Shown here: positions 63,426-64,000 of the stretch, in pieces
How the letters are laid out: every line of letters begins with the position of its first letter
Numbering within the stretch: position 1 is the first letter of the stretch
Source: Martensiomyces pterosporus
Taxonomy: Eukaryota > Kickxellomycota > Kickxellomycetes > Kickxellales > Kickxellaceae
Length of the DNA stretch: 64,000 bases
Assembly: GCA_025201845.1 (NCBI GenBank)
Contig: MU603929.1
Span: 63,981-127,980 of the forward strand
Direction: 5' to 3'
Notes under the pieces: model-generated
The model's input: the letters and a program-made list of their open reading frames with translations, nothing else
What the model was told of the DNA's origin: nothing
Database searches by the model: none
Position numbers and translations under genes: made by a program

Positions 63426-64000
63426 GATGTTCAATCAGCCACGCCGCCTCAGCTCGCCTATCCAACTCAGCGGGAAAGCGCTATGGTGCACACGTGTCAT
63501 GTCAACTCGTTTCTGCATGTATGTGCTCTGTGGTGTCATTGCTGGAGAGGTGGTCCTGCTGCTATTCCTGAACATCTTTTCTCCACACATGTCGCTCAAG
63601 CCGATGTATTACAACTGCGTTTCGGGATGGGAGATTTACCCTATCATGATCATGACAGGCGTGTTCAACGCGATAGTTTGCCCCGCATACGTATTCATAA
63701 TTTGGTCGTACCGCGACGCCTACGGGATCCGCACTTCGCTATGCATCAGCTCTGCTCTGGGAGTCATGTTCTGGGCGGCAGGCCTTACGTGGGGAATAGT
63801 CAAACCGTACAACAATACGAAGGTTGCAGTGTCTCTGCTGTACCTCCTGCAGCTCTTGTTTACCTACACCTACTTTGTGGTCCCTCCGCTGTTCACATCT
63901 ATAAGGTTTGGACAAAAGCAGAAGAGAGGCACATTGGATACGGAGCGCGCCCAAGAGCACGGCAGCACATCCATGTCTGGCGACCAGCCAGGCCTCAAGA
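62581..64000 (+). CDS. Seven-helix receptor-like protein with polyQ loop (3' partial)
   Basis: An open frame from ATG 62581 (stop TAG upstream at 62545) runs off the window with no stop, giving 473 residues so far. Seven hydrophobic helices are visible: three N-terminal (from KIVLYPIMGVYLLYTLITF, SVFLVSLQAICGVVYGINA, WLSHLSYITWMLFLILYML), then a cytoplasmic-type loop of about 170 residues holding a run of 26 Gln, then four more (FCMYVLCGVIAGEVVLLLF, IYPIMIMTGVFNAIVCPAY, ALGVMFWAAGLTWGIV, VSLLYLLQLLFTYTYFVV). The tail beginning SIRFGQKQKRG continues outside. This layout fits fungal G-protein-coupled receptors; the family with a C-terminal RGS domain (GprK type) is one candidate, testable only beyond this window. 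Confidence 0.8.
63349..63426 (+). repeat. CAA/CAG triplet repeat encoding Gln26
   Basis: 26 consecutive CAR codons, mostly CAA, within the third-loop region of the receptor-like gene; likely length-variable between strains. Confidence 0.92.

Noticed and set aside
1..64000. tRNA, rRNA and transposon search by eye
   Set aside because: No A/B-box pair with cloverleaf, no rRNA core sequences, no terminal repeats or transposase/reverse-transcriptase motifs were seen. A tRNAscan and repeat-masking run would be decisive.

Overview
The window is nuclear DNA from a fungus. The gene set is fungal throughout: the alpha chain of the cytosolic fatty-acid synthase, a fused PurK-PurE Ade2, a Dbf2/Sid2-type kinase, Urb2, Avt-type vacuolar transporters, GATA factors, alternative NADH dehydrogenases and Tel1. 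The two introns I could reconstruct have GTAAGT/GTAAGC donors; one has a perfect TACTAAC branch site. Most genes are single uninterrupted exons, spacing is tight and third codon positions are GC-rich. A full-length multi-TOG (XMAP215/chTOG-like) protein, rather than the short two-TOG Stu2 of yeasts, points to an early-diverging lineage. A Kickxellomycotina/Zoopagomycota-like genome (Coemansia and relatives) is my best guess, but that is inference.

Layout. 1-8.7 kb: 3' part of FAS2, then a small alpha/beta hydrolase and cytosolic isoleucyl-tRNA synthetase on the minus strand. 9-25 kb: a DHA2-type MFS transporter, the ribosome-biogenesis protein Urb2, and a 2548-residue TOG-domain microtubule polymerase with a 60-bp first exon. 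25-36 kb: a Dbf2/Sid2-like mitotic-exit kinase, an Avt3/4-like vacuolar amino-acid transporter, an unknown polyQ protein, and two adjacent related GATA factors (one finger, two fingers). 36-59.7 kb: an accessory-looking stretch with two type II NADH dehydrogenases and several predicted secreted or surface proteins, around a 9.3-kb TEL1/ATM gene. 59.9-64 kb: ADE2, then the 5' part of a seven-helix receptor-like gene that runs off the window.

The most unusual content is the secreted family at 40.6-41.4, 53.5-53.7 and 54.0-54.9 kb. Two members carry a signal peptide and two or three copies of a Lys-Arg-preceded conserved unit ending in His-His-Gln, the layout of Kex2-processed repeat precursors. 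Each long member lies a few kb from a type II NADH dehydrogenase, which suggests a duplicated NDH2-plus-secreted-precursor block. A further secreted protein (56.2-57.3 kb) has about a dozen DSDRR(Q/P) hexapeptides. Other notable points: FAS2 stops where the phosphopantetheinyl-transferase domain normally begins, and the two GATA factors share three motifs outside their fingers.

I saw no rRNA, convincing tRNA, transposon, CRISPR array or viral remnant. Functions are from reading motifs by eye; no searches were run.
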